Positions 33,210 through 41,635 of a DNA stretch of 64,000 bases are shown here, one piece after another; positions within the stretch are counted from its first letter, which is position 1, and the number at the start of each line of letters is the position of its first letter. The translations under genes were made by a program, and so were the position numbers. The stretch is from an uncultured Clostridia bacterium (GTDB lineage: Bacteria; Bacillota; Clostridia; Christensenellales; Borkfalkiaceae), in the NCBI GenBank assembly GCA_944327465.1, contig CALVHH010000006.1, forward strand, positions 29,481 to 93,480, in the 5' to 3' direction. Under the pieces are notes generated by a model. It saw only the letters and a program-made list of their open reading frames with translations, was not told the origin of the DNA and made no database searches.

Positions 33210-33920
33210 TCAATTATTGTCTATCAAAGTGCCCAGCTTTTCGCCGCAGACGGCGCGGACTATGGAGTTCTCCTCGTCCAGGCCGAAGGCGACCGCGGGG
33301 ATATTGTTTTCCATGCACATGGTCGCGGCGGTGGTATCCATCGCCTTTATGCCGTTCTTTATTATGTCCATATAGTTTATATGTTCATACCTCTTTGCGG
33401 CGGGGTTGAGTTTAGGGTCGCTGTCGTAGATGGCGTCGATATTCTTTGCGAGCATAAGTACGTCTGCCTGTATTTCGCAGGCGCGCTGCGCCGCGGCGGT
33501 ATCGGTGGAGCAGTAGGGGTTGCCCGTGCCGCACGCCATTATTACCACCCTGCCCTTTTCAAAGTGGTGCAGAGCCTTTCTTAAAATGTAAGGTTCGGCG
33601 ACCGAAGTCATTATAAGCGCAGTCTGCACGCGGGTGGGCACGCCGCGCTGTTCGAGGGCGTCCATCATGGCGAGGGAGTTCATTACCGTGGCGAGCATGC
33701 CCATGTGGTCCGCCGTGGTTCTGTCCATGTTTTTACCCTGCCGGCCGCGCCAGAAGTTGCCGCCGCCGATGACGAGCGCCACTTCCACGCCCATGTTGCG
33801 GATATCTACTATCTGGCTGACGACGCGGGAGATGACCTCTTCGTCCAGACCGTGTCCGGCGGGACCCGCCAGCGCCTCACCCGAAAGTTTTAAAAGAACG
33901 CGTTTGTATTTTGGTTGCAT
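33210..33920 (-). CDS. pyrH: UMP kinase
   Basis: 236 aa, amino-acid-kinase fold. YKRVLLKLSGEALAG at the start, the phosphate-binding VALVIGGGNFWRG near residue 47, TADHMGMLATVMNSLAM, and GTGNPYCSTDTAAAQRACEI near residue 140. It phosphorylates UMP to UDP in pyrimidine synthesis. First gene of the pyrH-frr transcript with a strong promoter; rpsB-tsf, its usual upstream neighbours, are absent here. Confidence 0.97.
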   Translation of the reverse strand: MQPKYKRVLLKLSGEALAGPAGHGLDEEVISRVVSQIVDIRNMGVEVALVIGGGNFWRGRQGKNMDRTTADHMGMLATVMNSLAMMDALEQRGVPTRVQTALIMTSVAEPYILRKALHHFEKGRVVIMACGTGNPYCSTDTAAAQRACEIQADVLMLAKNIDAIYDSDPKLNPAAKRYEHINYMDIIKNGIKAMDTTAATMCMENNIPAVAFGLDEENSIVRAVCGEKLGTLIDNN

Positions 33921-33990
33921 AACTCCTCCGCGGCGAGGAAGCGCGGATATGACCGCATTCCCCTATTTTAAAATAATATCTATTTTTTAA

Positions 33991-34019
33991 ATTATAACAT
34001 ACTTGACCGGTCTTGACAA
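33991..34019 (-). promoter_or_regulatory. Promoter of pyrH-frr
   Basis: Minus-strand TTGTCA (34014-34019), 17-nt spacer ending in TATG-T, perfect TATAAT (33991-33996), followed by an AT-rich leader of about 65 nt. Confidence 0.85.
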
Positions 34020-34056
34020 TGCTTTTTTGCTGATTTTATTTAATTTTCATATACAG

Positions 34057-34090
34057 GCGCCCGCCGCGGAAAGTTTTCCGCGGCGGGCGC
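34057..34090 (-). terminator. Hairpin after xylB
   Basis: 16-bp arms GCGCCCGCCGCGGAAA / TTTCCGCGGCGGGCGC with a 2-nt centre, 26 nt past the xylB stop. It isolates the sugar operon from the pyrH promoter. Confidence 0.65.
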
Positions 34091-34115
34091 ACCGTTCATG
34101 CGTTCAAAGACGCCG

Positions 34116-35549
34116 TCATTCAGCCTGCCACTTTTTGAGGGCGGGATAGAGCGCACGGGATTTTTTATACCTTTCATTGTACGCCGCCGCAAGCCCCTTT
34201 TCGGGCGCGACCGAAGGGCGCTTGCTGACGATGGCAGCCGCCGCCGAAGCCACGTCGGCATATTCGCCGCAGGCGACCATTGCAAGCATTGCGGCGCCGT
34301 AGGCGGGGCCCTGCTCGGTCTTAAGAGTGCTGAGCTCCACGTTGAGCACGTTGGCTATTATCTTTTGCCAGAGCGCCGACCGCGCCCCGCCGCCGCACAC
34401 CGAAGAGGCGCGCACCGCTATGCCGCACGAGCGAGCAAGCTCGAGACAGTTCCTGAGCGCGAACGCCACGCCCTCCAAAACGGCGAGCGACATGTGCAGC
34501 CGCGTGGTCTGCGGCGACAGCCCTACGAATGCGCCGCGCACTCCGACGTCGTTGTGCGGGCACCTTTCGCCCGTGAGATAGGGCGCGAACATTACGGGGT
34601 TGCTGCCGAGCAGCGCCTCTGCGCCGGGCAAATCGTAGCCCGCGCCGAGTATGTCCTCAATCCACCACTTGTTCGCCGAAGCGGCAGAAAGTATGCAGCC
34701 CATCAGGTGATATCTGCCGTTGGCGTGCGCGAACGAATGCAGCGCATTGTTGGAGGGCTGAACGAACTTGTCGCTTGCGATGAACACCGTGCCCGAAGTG
34801 CCGAGCGAGACGTTGCAGTCGCCCGCATTGACGCAGCCCGTGCCCACCGCCGCTGCGGCGTTGTCGCCCGCGCCCGCAGCCACCACCACTTTTCCCCAGC
34901 CGAACCTTTCGCAAATTTCGCGCTTTACGAAACTGACGGGTTGGTAACTTTCAAAAAGCTGAGGCAATTGACCTGCGGATATGCCGCAGATATCGCACAT
35001 TTCACTGCTCCAGCGCCTGTTTTTCACATCCAAAAGCAGCGTGCCCGAAGCATCGGAATAGTCGGTGGCAAACTTCCCCGTGAGCTTATAGGCAAGGTAG
35101 TCCTTGGGCAGCATTATCTTTGCCGTCCTTGCAAAGTTCTGCTCTTCGTTTTTTCTCAGCCACAGGAGCTTGGACGCGGTGAAGCCGGCGAACGCCATGT
35201 TGCCCGTATACTCCGCGACCGGCAGGGTATTCAGATACTCGGTCTCGCGCTCAGTCCTGCCGTCGTTCCACAGTATGCAGGGGCGGACGACTTCGCCCGC
35301 GGCGTCGAGCGCGACAAGGCCGTGCATCTGCCCGCCGAAGGATATGCCCGCCACGTCGCGGGCGCCGAGCTGTTCAAACCCGCGCATGAGTGCCGCGAAC
35401 CAGTCTTCGGGGTTCTGTTCGCTCCAGCCGTCGCGTGGATAGCTTACGGGATATGTAAGCGCGGTCTGATCGAGGATGCTGCCGTCTGCGGCGACGAGCA
35501 GCAGCTTGAGTCCGCTCGTGCCGAGGTCGACGCCTATATACTTATTCAT
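34116..35549 (-). CDS. xylB: Xylulokinase-type FGGY sugar kinase
   Basis: 477 aa. FGGY-family ATPase fold: YIGVDLGTSGLKLLLV at the start, GISFGGQMHGLV near residue 75 (the QMHG motif typical of xylulokinases), CILWNDGRTERE, the second phosphate motif SLGTSGTVFIA near residue 255, and VCGGGARSALWQKIIANVL near residue 400. It should phosphorylate D-xylulose or a similar ketose made by the isomerase encoded directly upstream; the genes overlap by 4 nt (ATGA). The substrate is inferred from family resemblance. Confidence 0.9.
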   Translation of the reverse strand: MNKYIGVDLGTSGLKLLLVAADGSILDQTALTYPVSYPRDGWSEQNPEDWFAALMRGFEQLGARDVAGISFGGQMHGLVALDAAGEVVRPCILWNDGRTERETEYLNTLPVAEYTGNMAFAGFTASKLLWLRKNEEQNFARTAKIMLPKDYLAYKLTGKFATDYSDASGTLLLDVKNRRWSSEMCDICGISAGQLPQLFESYQPVSFVKREICERFGWGKVVVAAGAGDNAAAAVGTGCVNAGDCNVSLGTSGTVFIASDKFVQPSNNALHSFAHANGRYHLMGCILSAASANKWWIEDILGAGYDLPGAEALLGSNPVMFAPYLTGERCPHNDVGVRGAFVGLSPQTTRLHMSLAVLEGVAFALRNCLELARSCGIAVRASSVCGGGARSALWQKIIANVLNVELSTLKTEQGPAYGAAMLAMVACGEYADVASAAAAIVSKRPSVAPEKGLAAAYNERYKKSRALYPALKKWQAE

Positions 35550-37030
35550 GCAAATGGATTCTCCGTAGCGTATCTTTCTTTTTGATTATATCCTATCTTT
35601 TCGGCGCCGATATACTTGAACACTTCGAACAGCGCCTTGCCGTAGTGCCCGAAGGCGACCGCGCCGTGGTGGGGGAAGCCGTTTTCGATAAGTACATGCC
35701 TGTAAAACCTGCCCATCTCCTCTATCGCAAACACGCCTATTGAGCCGAACGAACGGGTGGGCACGGGCAGCACTTCGCCCTGCGCAACATATGCGTACAG
35801 GTGATTATCTGCCGTAGACTGCAGGCGGTAGAAAGTGATGTCCCCAGCCGCTATGTCGCCTTCAAGCGTGCCGAAAGTCACCTCTTCCGGCAGGGAGCGC
35901 GCCATTATCTTCTGATTGCGCATTTGGGGATGACACAGCTTTTGCGAGCAGGTATTGCCGCAGTGGAAGCCCATGAACACATCGGTGGGCTTATACGGGT
36001 ATCTGCCGGCTATGTCGCCGCCGTATATATCGGCGGGCACGGTGTTGTTTATATCCAGAAGGGTGACCGCGCCGCCCGAAACGCAAGCGCCTATATATTC
36101 CGAAAGGGCGCCGTAGATATCGACCTCGCAGCTTACGGGTATGCCTCTGCCCGTCAGGCGGGAGTTGACGTAGCAAGGCACGAAGCCGAACATGGTCTGA
36201 AAGGCGGGCCAGCATTTGCCTGCTATAGCCACATATTTTTTGCTGCCCCTGTGACCGTTGACCCAGTCGAGAAGGGTCAGCTCGTATTGGGCGAGCGCGG
36301 GCAGTATGCCGGGGATGGCGTTGCCTTCGCCCAGCTCGCTTGCCATGTCGGCGACGACTTCGGGGATGCGCTCGTCGCCTTCGTGCTTCAAAAAGCTTTC
36401 GTACAGATCGAGCTCGGAATTTTCCTCTATCTCGACGCCCATGTCATAGAGCTGCTTTATGGGCGCGTTGCACGCCATGAAGTTCTGCGGACGGGGACCG
36501 AAGGAGATTATTTTTAAATCTTTAAGCCCCACCAGCGCACGGGCGACGGGAATGAATTCGTGTATCATTGAAGCGCACTCTTCGGCGGTGCCTGCGGGAT
36601 ATTCGGGTATGTACGCCTTGACGCCGCGCAGCTTTAAGTTATAGCTCGCGTTGAGCATGCCGCAGAATGCGTCGCCGCGGTCGTCCTTGAGCACGCCCGC
36701 GTCCTCTTCCGCCGCGGCAACGAACATGACGGGATATCCCGTGCGCTCCTGCCACTTCTGCGCGAGCAGCGTTTCGGAAATTTCGGGACCGAAGTTGCCG
36801 AGATATACGCAGAGCGCGTTGCAGCCGGCTGCGACTACGTCATCGAGCGCCTGCATCGCCTGCGCCTCGCTTTCGACTATGCAGACGGGACATTCGTAGA
36901 CGTCGCCCGCGCCGTACTTTTTTTCGTATGCGGCTACGAGCGCCGCCCTTCGGTTTTCGGAAAGGCTCTGCGGGAAGCAGTCGCGGCTGACGGCGACTAT
37001 GCCCGCTTTGATGTGCGGAATGTTTTCCAT
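35546..37030 (-). CDS. L-fucose/L-arabinose-isomerase-family sugar isomerase
   Basis: 494 aa. The fold family is suggested by the alternating N-terminal domain (KAGIVAVSRDCFPQSLSENR, CNALCVYLGNFGPE), the central metal-site region with CEVDIYGALSEYIGACVSGG and TLLDINN, GFHCGNTCSQKLC, and the C-terminal MGRFYRHVLIENGFPHHGAV with a conserved His, as in FucI/AraA-type ketol isomerases. It would convert an aldose to the ketose used by the adjoining XylB-type kinase. Which pentose or deoxyhexose is used is not clear from sequence; D-xylose, D-arabinose or L-fucose are all possible. Start ATG at 37030 after AAAGGAG. Confidence 0.78.
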   Translation of the reverse strand: MENIPHIKAGIVAVSRDCFPQSLSENRRAALVAAYEKKYGAGDVYECPVCIVESEAQAMQALDDVVAAGCNALCVYLGNFGPEISETLLAQKWQERTGYPVMFVAAAEEDAGVLKDDRGDAFCGMLNASYNLKLRGVKAYIPEYPAGTAEECASMIHEFIPVARALVGLKDLKIISFGPRPQNFMACNAPIKQLYDMGVEIEENSELDLYESFLKHEGDERIPEVVADMASELGEGNAIPGILPALAQYELTLLDWVNGHRGSKKYVAIAGKCWPAFQTMFGFVPCYVNSRLTGRGIPVSCEVDIYGALSEYIGACVSGGAVTLLDINNTVPADIYGGDIAGRYPYKPTDVFMGFHCGNTCSQKLCHPQMRNQKIMARSLPEEVTFGTLEGDIAAGDITFYRLQSTADNHLYAYVAQGEVLPVPTRSFGSIGVFAIEEMGRFYRHVLIENGFPHHGAVAFGHYGKALFEVFKYIGAEKIGYNQKERYATENPFA

Positions 37031-37086
37031 AGCTTGACTTTCTCCTTTGAAAGAGGTACTTGCCGACCGGGCATATATTTTATTTG

Positions 37087-37115
37087 ATTATACCACCGCC
37101 GACGCGATTATTCAA
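37087..37115 (-). promoter_or_regulatory. Promoter of the isomerase-kinase operon
   Basis: Minus-strand TTGAAT (37110-37115), 17-nt spacer, TATAAT (37087-37092) with TG in extended -10 position. Confidence 0.82.
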
Positions 37116-37165
37116 TACCTGCAAGGCACTTTGGCATAAAATTCACAAATTTTAATACTCAATGC

Positions 37166-37200
37166 GTCGGGGGCGCGGACTCAAAGTCCGCGCCCCCGAC
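37166..37200 (-). terminator. Hairpin after the SGNH hydrolase gene
   Basis: 16-bp stem GTCGGGGGCGCGGACT / AGTCCGCGCCCCCGAC with loop CAA, 8 nt past the stop of the hydrolase. No T-run follows. Confidence 0.6.
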
Positions 37201-37208
37201 GCAAGCGG

Positions 37209-37982
37209 TCATTTGTTATATTTCAGGTCGGTGCCGATAAAGGGCACTTCGGCAAACAGCGCAGGATTGCTGCGGATGATGTAGTCGATATAGTTGCCTA
37301 TCATAAGCGCGTAGGCGTGATAGCCCATGGCGTTGGGGTGGAAGCCGAGCGCAAAGTAGGCGCGCATCTTTTGGTCGTAGACGGGTCCGTACGTTGTCAT
37401 ATCTATGAGATACATGCCGCCGTACATTTTGCAAAGCTCGCCGAGGCCGCAGGATATGGAGCGGATGACGGCGTCGCAGGGCTCACCTCGCAGCTGCGGG
37501 CTGACGAGAAAGATGACCGAGCGGGGCGAGAGCTGCCTGTATTTTTCGATTATCCTGCCCATGTTGCCGAAGAAGGTATCGGCGTTGGATCGGGGGCTGC
37601 CTACGGATATGTCGGCGGGCGAGCCCAGCGGATGATTGAACACAAAACTGTCGTTGTTGCCGAGGGCTATTATATAGCACTGCTGCGGCTGCCAGAAGCC
37701 GTTGGCGTCCGCCCAGGACTGCACGTATTCGCGCGCGGTCATGCCGCCGCGGGAATAGTTTTGATAACGCGAGCCCGTGATGCGGGCGAGCACCGAGGGC
37801 CAGGAGTATTCGTACATGTCGTGGTAACAGGTGTTGCCGCCGTCGTCGCGGCTTTCAAATTCGCCCGAAGCCAGCGAATCGCCTATGACGCCCACGCTTT
37901 TGAATATGGACGCGAACCCGCAGTCGGGCTTGAGCTTATCGAGCGGCTTTTCGCCGGGAGTTACAATAAAATTTTCGAGCAT
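37209..37982 (-). CDS. SGNH/GDSL-type hydrolase, cytoplasmic
   Basis: 257 aa, no signal peptide. Block I VGVIGDSLASGEF (nucleophile Ser near residue 36), Gly in YSRGGMTAREY (block II), Asn in IIALGNNDSF (block III), and the His in LGFHPNAMGYHAYA near residue 222 (block V, where the usual Asp three residues before His is Leu/Ala-like, so the acid may come from elsewhere). Family members are esterases or acetylesterases acting on sugars. It is 1 nt downstream of the MFS carrier gene, so it may deacetylate the imported sugar. Confidence 0.83.
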   Translation of the reverse strand: MLENFIVTPGEKPLDKLKPDCGFASIFKSVGVIGDSLASGEFESRDDGGNTCYHDMYEYSWPSVLARITGSRYQNYSRGGMTAREYVQSWADANGFWQPQQCYIIALGNNDSFVFNHPLGSPADISVGSPRSNADTFFGNMGRIIEKYRQLSPRSVIFLVSPQLRGEPCDAVIRSISCGLGELCKMYGGMYLIDMTTYGPVYDQKMRAYFALGFHPNAMGYHAYALMIGNYIDYIIRSNPALFAEVPFIGTDLKYNK

Positions 37983-37983
37983 A

Positions 37984-39420
37984 TCAGTTTTCTTCCTCGC
38001 TTTTTGTCTTTTTCGAGGGCTTGTCCCACTCGGTGCCCGTCACCTTTTTGAGGTCGAGCCCGCGCGTTTCGCCGACGAATTTATACATTACGAATATTGC
38101 AACGACGAGACCGGGCACGGTCAGCCCGAGGTACATATAGCCGAACATCGACTGTGGGATGACGGGCAGCAGCACCATAGTTATTATCGTGGCGAGCCCG
38201 CCCATTATGCCGTTGAGCAGAGTGTTGACGACCGTGACCGAAGAGCGCAGGTTGGTAGGCGCCGATTCCGAAAACATAATGCCGCCTATGGTGTCGCCCG
38301 CGCCCCAGTAGCTGCCCATGAACCCGCCTATGGCAAAGCCCGTGAGATAGGGCGTCCACGACAGCATGCCCGAAGCTATAAACAGCGAATAGCAGGCTAT
38401 TGCCGAGCACGACATGGCTATTATCGTCTTTTTTCTGCCGAATTTGTCCGAAACCATGCCCGCTATGAACGTGAACAGCGCGTTGCCGACGGGATACAGG
38501 TAGAGCGCGGCGGTTATATCGGCTTCGCTCATGCCCGCGGACTGGCTCATTACCGTGCTGTAGGTCGAAGTCGCCAGCGACGCGAGATAGAAGAAGCAGC
38601 AGGCGACGATGAGAAAGCGCAGCTGGCGGTGCTTGAACGCAAACTTGACGGCGTTTATTATGTTGCCCTGCGAGTTTGCCTCGCGCTCCTCCTTGCTCTG
38701 GCGCTCGCGCTCTTCGAGGGGAGTCTTTAAATATGCTATCCTCTTTATGAGGAATGCGTTCGTCTCCCTGGCGAACAGCAGCGCGAACAGCGACATGGAA
38801 AAGCCGATGATCGCAGGCACGAGATAGACGAGGTGCCACCTTTCGCTGACGTTTTTCATGAGCGTTTCGCGCAGCAGCGGCACGAGCAGCGTGCCGAGAA
38901 TGGCGACCGCCTTGACCATGGCATAGTTGCGGGCGCGCGTCTTTTCGCTTGAGCATTCGAGTATGTACACGCACTGCATATCGTGCGAGACCATGAAGCC
39001 CATCAGCGTTGAACCTATCATATATACGTATATGTTCGACGACAGATACACTATGAACAGCCCGAGCGCCATGGTGAGCGTGTTGACTATCAGGAAGGGC
39101 TTTCTGCCGAACCTGTCGGCGAGCGGGCGATAGAGCACTATCAGCAGCGTCACGGGATAGGTGATGAAGCCCAGCCCCGAGAACAGCGAAAGACCTTCGC
39201 CGTATTCCATGCCCATGTTCTGCACGAAAAATTCGGTGACTATGTTGGTCTGGAACTGTATGGAGATCGTCGAAGCTATCTCATCGGTGATGTATATGAG
39301 CGCGAGTATCATAAACAGATAGACGAGATAGTACTTGTTCGACCTTGCGTCCAGCTGCTTTTCTCGCCGCGCAAGCTCGCGCAATTCACGCGCCTTAAGT
39401 TTTTCCGCATCCCTTTTCAT
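37984..39420 (-). CDS. MFS sugar-porter-like transporter
   Basis: 478 aa, twelve helices. The helix 2-3 loop RPLADRFGRKPFLIV and its second-half repeat GMVSDKFGRKKTIIAM are classic MFS motif A; GETRGLDL near the C-terminus is the sugar-porter-like PETRG signature. The N- and C-termini are charged. It sits in the TrmB-MFS-SGNH transcript, starting inside the last codons of the regulator gene (26-nt overlap). Sugar or sugar-ester uptake is the likely job. Confidence 0.87.
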   Translation of the reverse strand: MKRDAEKLKARELRELARREKQLDARSNKYYLVYLFMILALIYITDEIASTISIQFQTNIVTEFFVQNMGMEYGEGLSLFSGLGFITYPVTLLIVLYRPLADRFGRKPFLIVNTLTMALGLFIVYLSSNIYVYMIGSTLMGFMVSHDMQCVYILECSSEKTRARNYAMVKAVAILGTLLVPLLRETLMKNVSERWHLVYLVPAIIGFSMSLFALLFARETNAFLIKRIAYLKTPLEERERQSKEEREANSQGNIINAVKFAFKHRQLRFLIVACCFFYLASLATSTYSTVMSQSAGMSEADITAALYLYPVGNALFTFIAGMVSDKFGRKKTIIAMSCSAIACYSLFIASGMLSWTPYLTGFAIGGFMGSYWGAGDTIGGIMFSESAPTNLRSSVTVVNTLLNGIMGGLATIITMVLLPVIPQSMFGYMYLGLTVPGLVVAIFVMYKFVGETRGLDLKKVTGTEWDKPSKKTKSEEEN

Positions 39421-40273
39421 CGTTTTCTTTCCCCCTTTGGAAGTTGTAGACCATGAAGTTTTTGGTCATGTTTTCGTTTATATTCAGCCGCCCCGCGAGC
39501 CGTGCGATGACCGACATGAATCGGGCGCCCGTAGTTTCTGCGGGGAGCAGACCTTCGCTTTCAATGAACTTTTGCCAGAATATGTTGAGCACCATCTCGT
39601 CGGTGGCTAGCGAAACTATGGCGTGGTTGCGCGTGTTTATGAACACGCCGTGCCCGCCGTCCTGTTCGCCGACGAGACATTCGCCGCCGTCGGTTATCAG
39701 CGTCGTCCTGCGGTACGGAAAGAGCGTTTGAACATCGGATATCCTGTATGAAAATATCGTGGCGCCCGGCAATGCTATGTCTTCGAACGTGAATATGTAC
39801 ACCTTAACGCCGCGCTCTATGGCGGCGGCGAGGTCGCCGCGCAGCACCTCGACCGCTCCGCGCCACGCCGAAAGCGAAATTTCGGCATTGGCGCAGGATA
39901 TCATCTCCTTTGCGCGGGCTATGCACTTTTCGACGCCGACGATGTTCACCACGTAGTCGTCTTCGGCGGGCTGCGAAACTATGCCGGCGAGCGCTTCGCG
40001 GGCGGCGTCTATGTTGCGTACGCTGTCCTCGCGCAGCCTGTCGAGCAGCGCGGAGTATTCCACGGGCTTGTAAAAATTGGGCTCGCCGTCTATTTTGATG
40101 ACCGCGCCCTTTGCAACGAGACGGTTTATTACGTCGTAGACGAGCGAACGGGCGACGCCCGAAAGCTTGGCTATTTCGTAACCGTTGAGCACCCTGTGCC
40201 TTAACAGCGTTACATATACCTTGGCTTCGTTGACCGAAAAGCCGAGATTGGTGAGAAACTCAAAATTTTCCAT
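39395..40273 (-). CDS. TrmB-family sugar-responsive transcriptional regulator
   Basis: 292 aa. Residues 1-75 are a TrmB winged helix (LGFSVNEAKVYVTLL, GYEIAKLSGVARSLVYDVINRLVAKGAVI). A coiled linker follows, then from about residue 105 a PLD-like sensor part (VVNIVGVEKCIARAKEMI, AAIERGVKVYIFTF). TrmB proteins bind sugars and control transport operons, in bacteria as well as archaea. As first gene of the transcript it probably controls its own MFS carrier and hydrolase. Confidence 0.87.
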   Translation of the reverse strand: MENFEFLTNLGFSVNEAKVYVTLLRHRVLNGYEIAKLSGVARSLVYDVINRLVAKGAVIKIDGEPNFYKPVEYSALLDRLREDSVRNIDAAREALAGIVSQPAEDDYVVNIVGVEKCIARAKEMISCANAEISLSAWRGAVEVLRGDLAAAIERGVKVYIFTFEDIALPGATIFSYRISDVQTLFPYRRTTLITDGGECLVGEQDGGHGVFINTRNHAIVSLATDEMVLNIFWQKFIESEGLLPAETTGARFMSVIARLAGRLNINENMTKNFMVYNFQRGKENDEKGCGKT

Positions 40274-40296
40274 TAGTAGTTATACCCCTTACGACT

Positions 40297-40325
40297 ATTG
40301 TACAACAGCATTTAAGAGCTGTCAA
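40297..40325 (-). promoter_or_regulatory. Promoter of the TrmB-MFS-SGNH operon
   Basis: Minus-strand consensus TTGACA (40320-40325), 17-nt spacer, TACAAT (40297-40302), leaving a leader of about 15-20 nt that carries AAGGGG. A TTTAGCGG element lies 38 nt farther upstream (40363-40370). Confidence 0.85.
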
Positions 40326-40380
40326 TAGCCGATTTGAAAATTTTTTAAATAATTTTGCGCTCATTTAGCGGCATGAAAAA

Positions 40381-40417
40381 GGGCGGGCACGCGCCGCGTT
40401 GCGGCGCGTGCCCGCCC
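40381..40417 (-). terminator. Intrinsic terminator after the GH43 remnant
   Basis: 17-bp stem GGGCGGGCACGCGCCGC / GCGGCGCGTGCCCGCCC with loop GTT; TTTTTCATG follows on the minus strand. Confidence 0.82.
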
Positions 40418-40453
40418 TGTATGCTGCCGCCCGAAGGCGGTGCCGCCGCGGCG

Positions 40454-40866
40454 CTAAGAGCGTGCGCCGCCGAAGTTTAATGTGAAAATATCCAAAGCGC
40501 CCTTACCTTCGTAGCCGAAGTAGAGCGGCTGCTTGCCCTCGAAGGGCAGCAGGCAGTTTAAAGCCGCCTCCCCGCGGACGGACAGCCGAATTTTTACCGC
40601 GTCCTTTAAATCGGGCGAGCAGGACACCGAAAGCACGCCCTCGGCTCGGTGTCCTGCGAGCGGCGGTAAATTATGCCTTCGCACCGCCAGTCGGAAAGGT
40701 CGTCGCAGGGCGCCGACCAGCAGGTGTAGTCGTTTGCGCAGAAGCTTTTGCTGCCGAACCTGTCGTGGCTGCCGAATATGTACAGCCTGCCGTCAAAGAC
40801 ATGGGGTTCGCCGTCGGGGACGTATTCGTACGACGGCAGATAGGGATTGACCACCCTCTTTTTCAT
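40454..40866 (-). pseudogene. GH43-type glycosidase remnant with internal deletion
   Basis: The first 75 or so codons from the ATG at 40866 match the N-terminus of large GH43 proteins (NPYLPSYEYVPDGEPHVFDG, then YIFGSHDRFGSKSFCANDY and CWSAPCDDLSDW, which hold the first catalytic-site Asp region). After SQDTE the frame breaks and ends soon. In another frame, codons up to 40454 read like the last 60 residues of such a protein (SCSPDLKDAVKIRLSVRGEA, FTLNFGGARS). Family members are about 450-550 aa, so some 350-400 residues are missing. The junction carries an inverted GCAGGACACCGA/TCGGTGTCCTGC pair. The 413-nt span cannot encode an active enzyme. Confidence 0.72.
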
Positions 40867-40888
40867 CGATATATGTTCCTTGAATTAT

Positions 40889-41548
40889 TTATTTCAATTT
40901 GTACCTCAGCCAGACCGTGCCGCTTGCAAAGGTCTTTACCCCGGCAAGCGCGAGCGTAACTGCCGGGCAGTCCTGCGCTGTGCCTGCGAAGGGCGGCAAA
41001 ACTTCGCCGCTGCCGCCGATTGCGGGCTGAACGAGTATGCTGAGCTCATCGATGAGCCCTGCGCGCAGGAACGCGGCGTTTACCGCCCCGCCTCCCGTAA
41101 CCGCCATGCGCTCGACGCCGAAGCGGCAGCGGAGTATCTCTGCGGCGCGGGAAAAGTCGACGCCGTCCTCGCCGGAGGCTATCCACGATATGCCGCGGCT
41201 CTGCAAAAAGGCGAGGTATTCGCGGGCGGCGGACTGCGCCGTTATCACAAGGCAGGGCTTGCCGCCCTCCGCGGCGTCCTTAAACAGTCCGCCGCGCTCG
41301 TCCACGACTATGTCGTAGGCGGGAGATTGCATCATCTTTTTAAAACTTTCATACCCCAGCGCCGTGCGCGTTTTGGCCTGAAACGCGCCGGGCAGCAGTC
41401 GATTCGACATTGTTCCGTCGCCGAGCAGAGTGTGCACGGAGAGTTCTTCGAGCGCGGCGCGGTAATCCCACGCCGCCGCGCCCGCGGGGACGCGGGCGCG
41501 GCCGTCCGCCGAGGTCATTATATGGCATACTATATAAGGTCTTTGCAT
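40889..41548 (-). CDS. RibD C-terminal/dihydrofolate-reductase-like oxidoreductase
   Basis: 219 aa from the ATG at 41548, preceded by GGGGG; an ATG at 41572 would place the site inside the gene. RibD_C-type fold: RPYIVCHIMTSADGR at the start, a central KPCLVITAQSA strand, and the NADPH-binding MAVTGGGAVNAAFLRAGLID near residue 158, followed by DELSILVQPAIGGSGEVLPP. Relatives reduce the riboflavin pathway intermediate or other pteridine-like compounds. No rib genes are near, so a general reductase is as likely as riboflavin synthesis. It is upstream of, and reads into, the GH43 remnant. Confidence 0.85.
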   Translation of the reverse strand: MQRPYIVCHIMTSADGRARVPAGAAAWDYRAALEELSVHTLLGDGTMSNRLLPGAFQAKTRTALGYESFKKMMQSPAYDIVVDERGGLFKDAAEGGKPCLVITAQSAAREYLAFLQSRGISWIASGEDGVDFSRAAEILRCRFGVERMAVTGGGAVNAAFLRAGLIDELSILVQPAIGGSGEVLPPFAGTAQDCPAVTLALAGVKTFASGTVWLRYKLK

Positions 41549-41635
41549 TGTGTTGCCCCCTTTTTTCTGCATTATACCACATTTTCAGGCGGCTGTACAG
41601 GGTGCGGCGGAATTTTCCGTGCGGGGCAGATCGCG

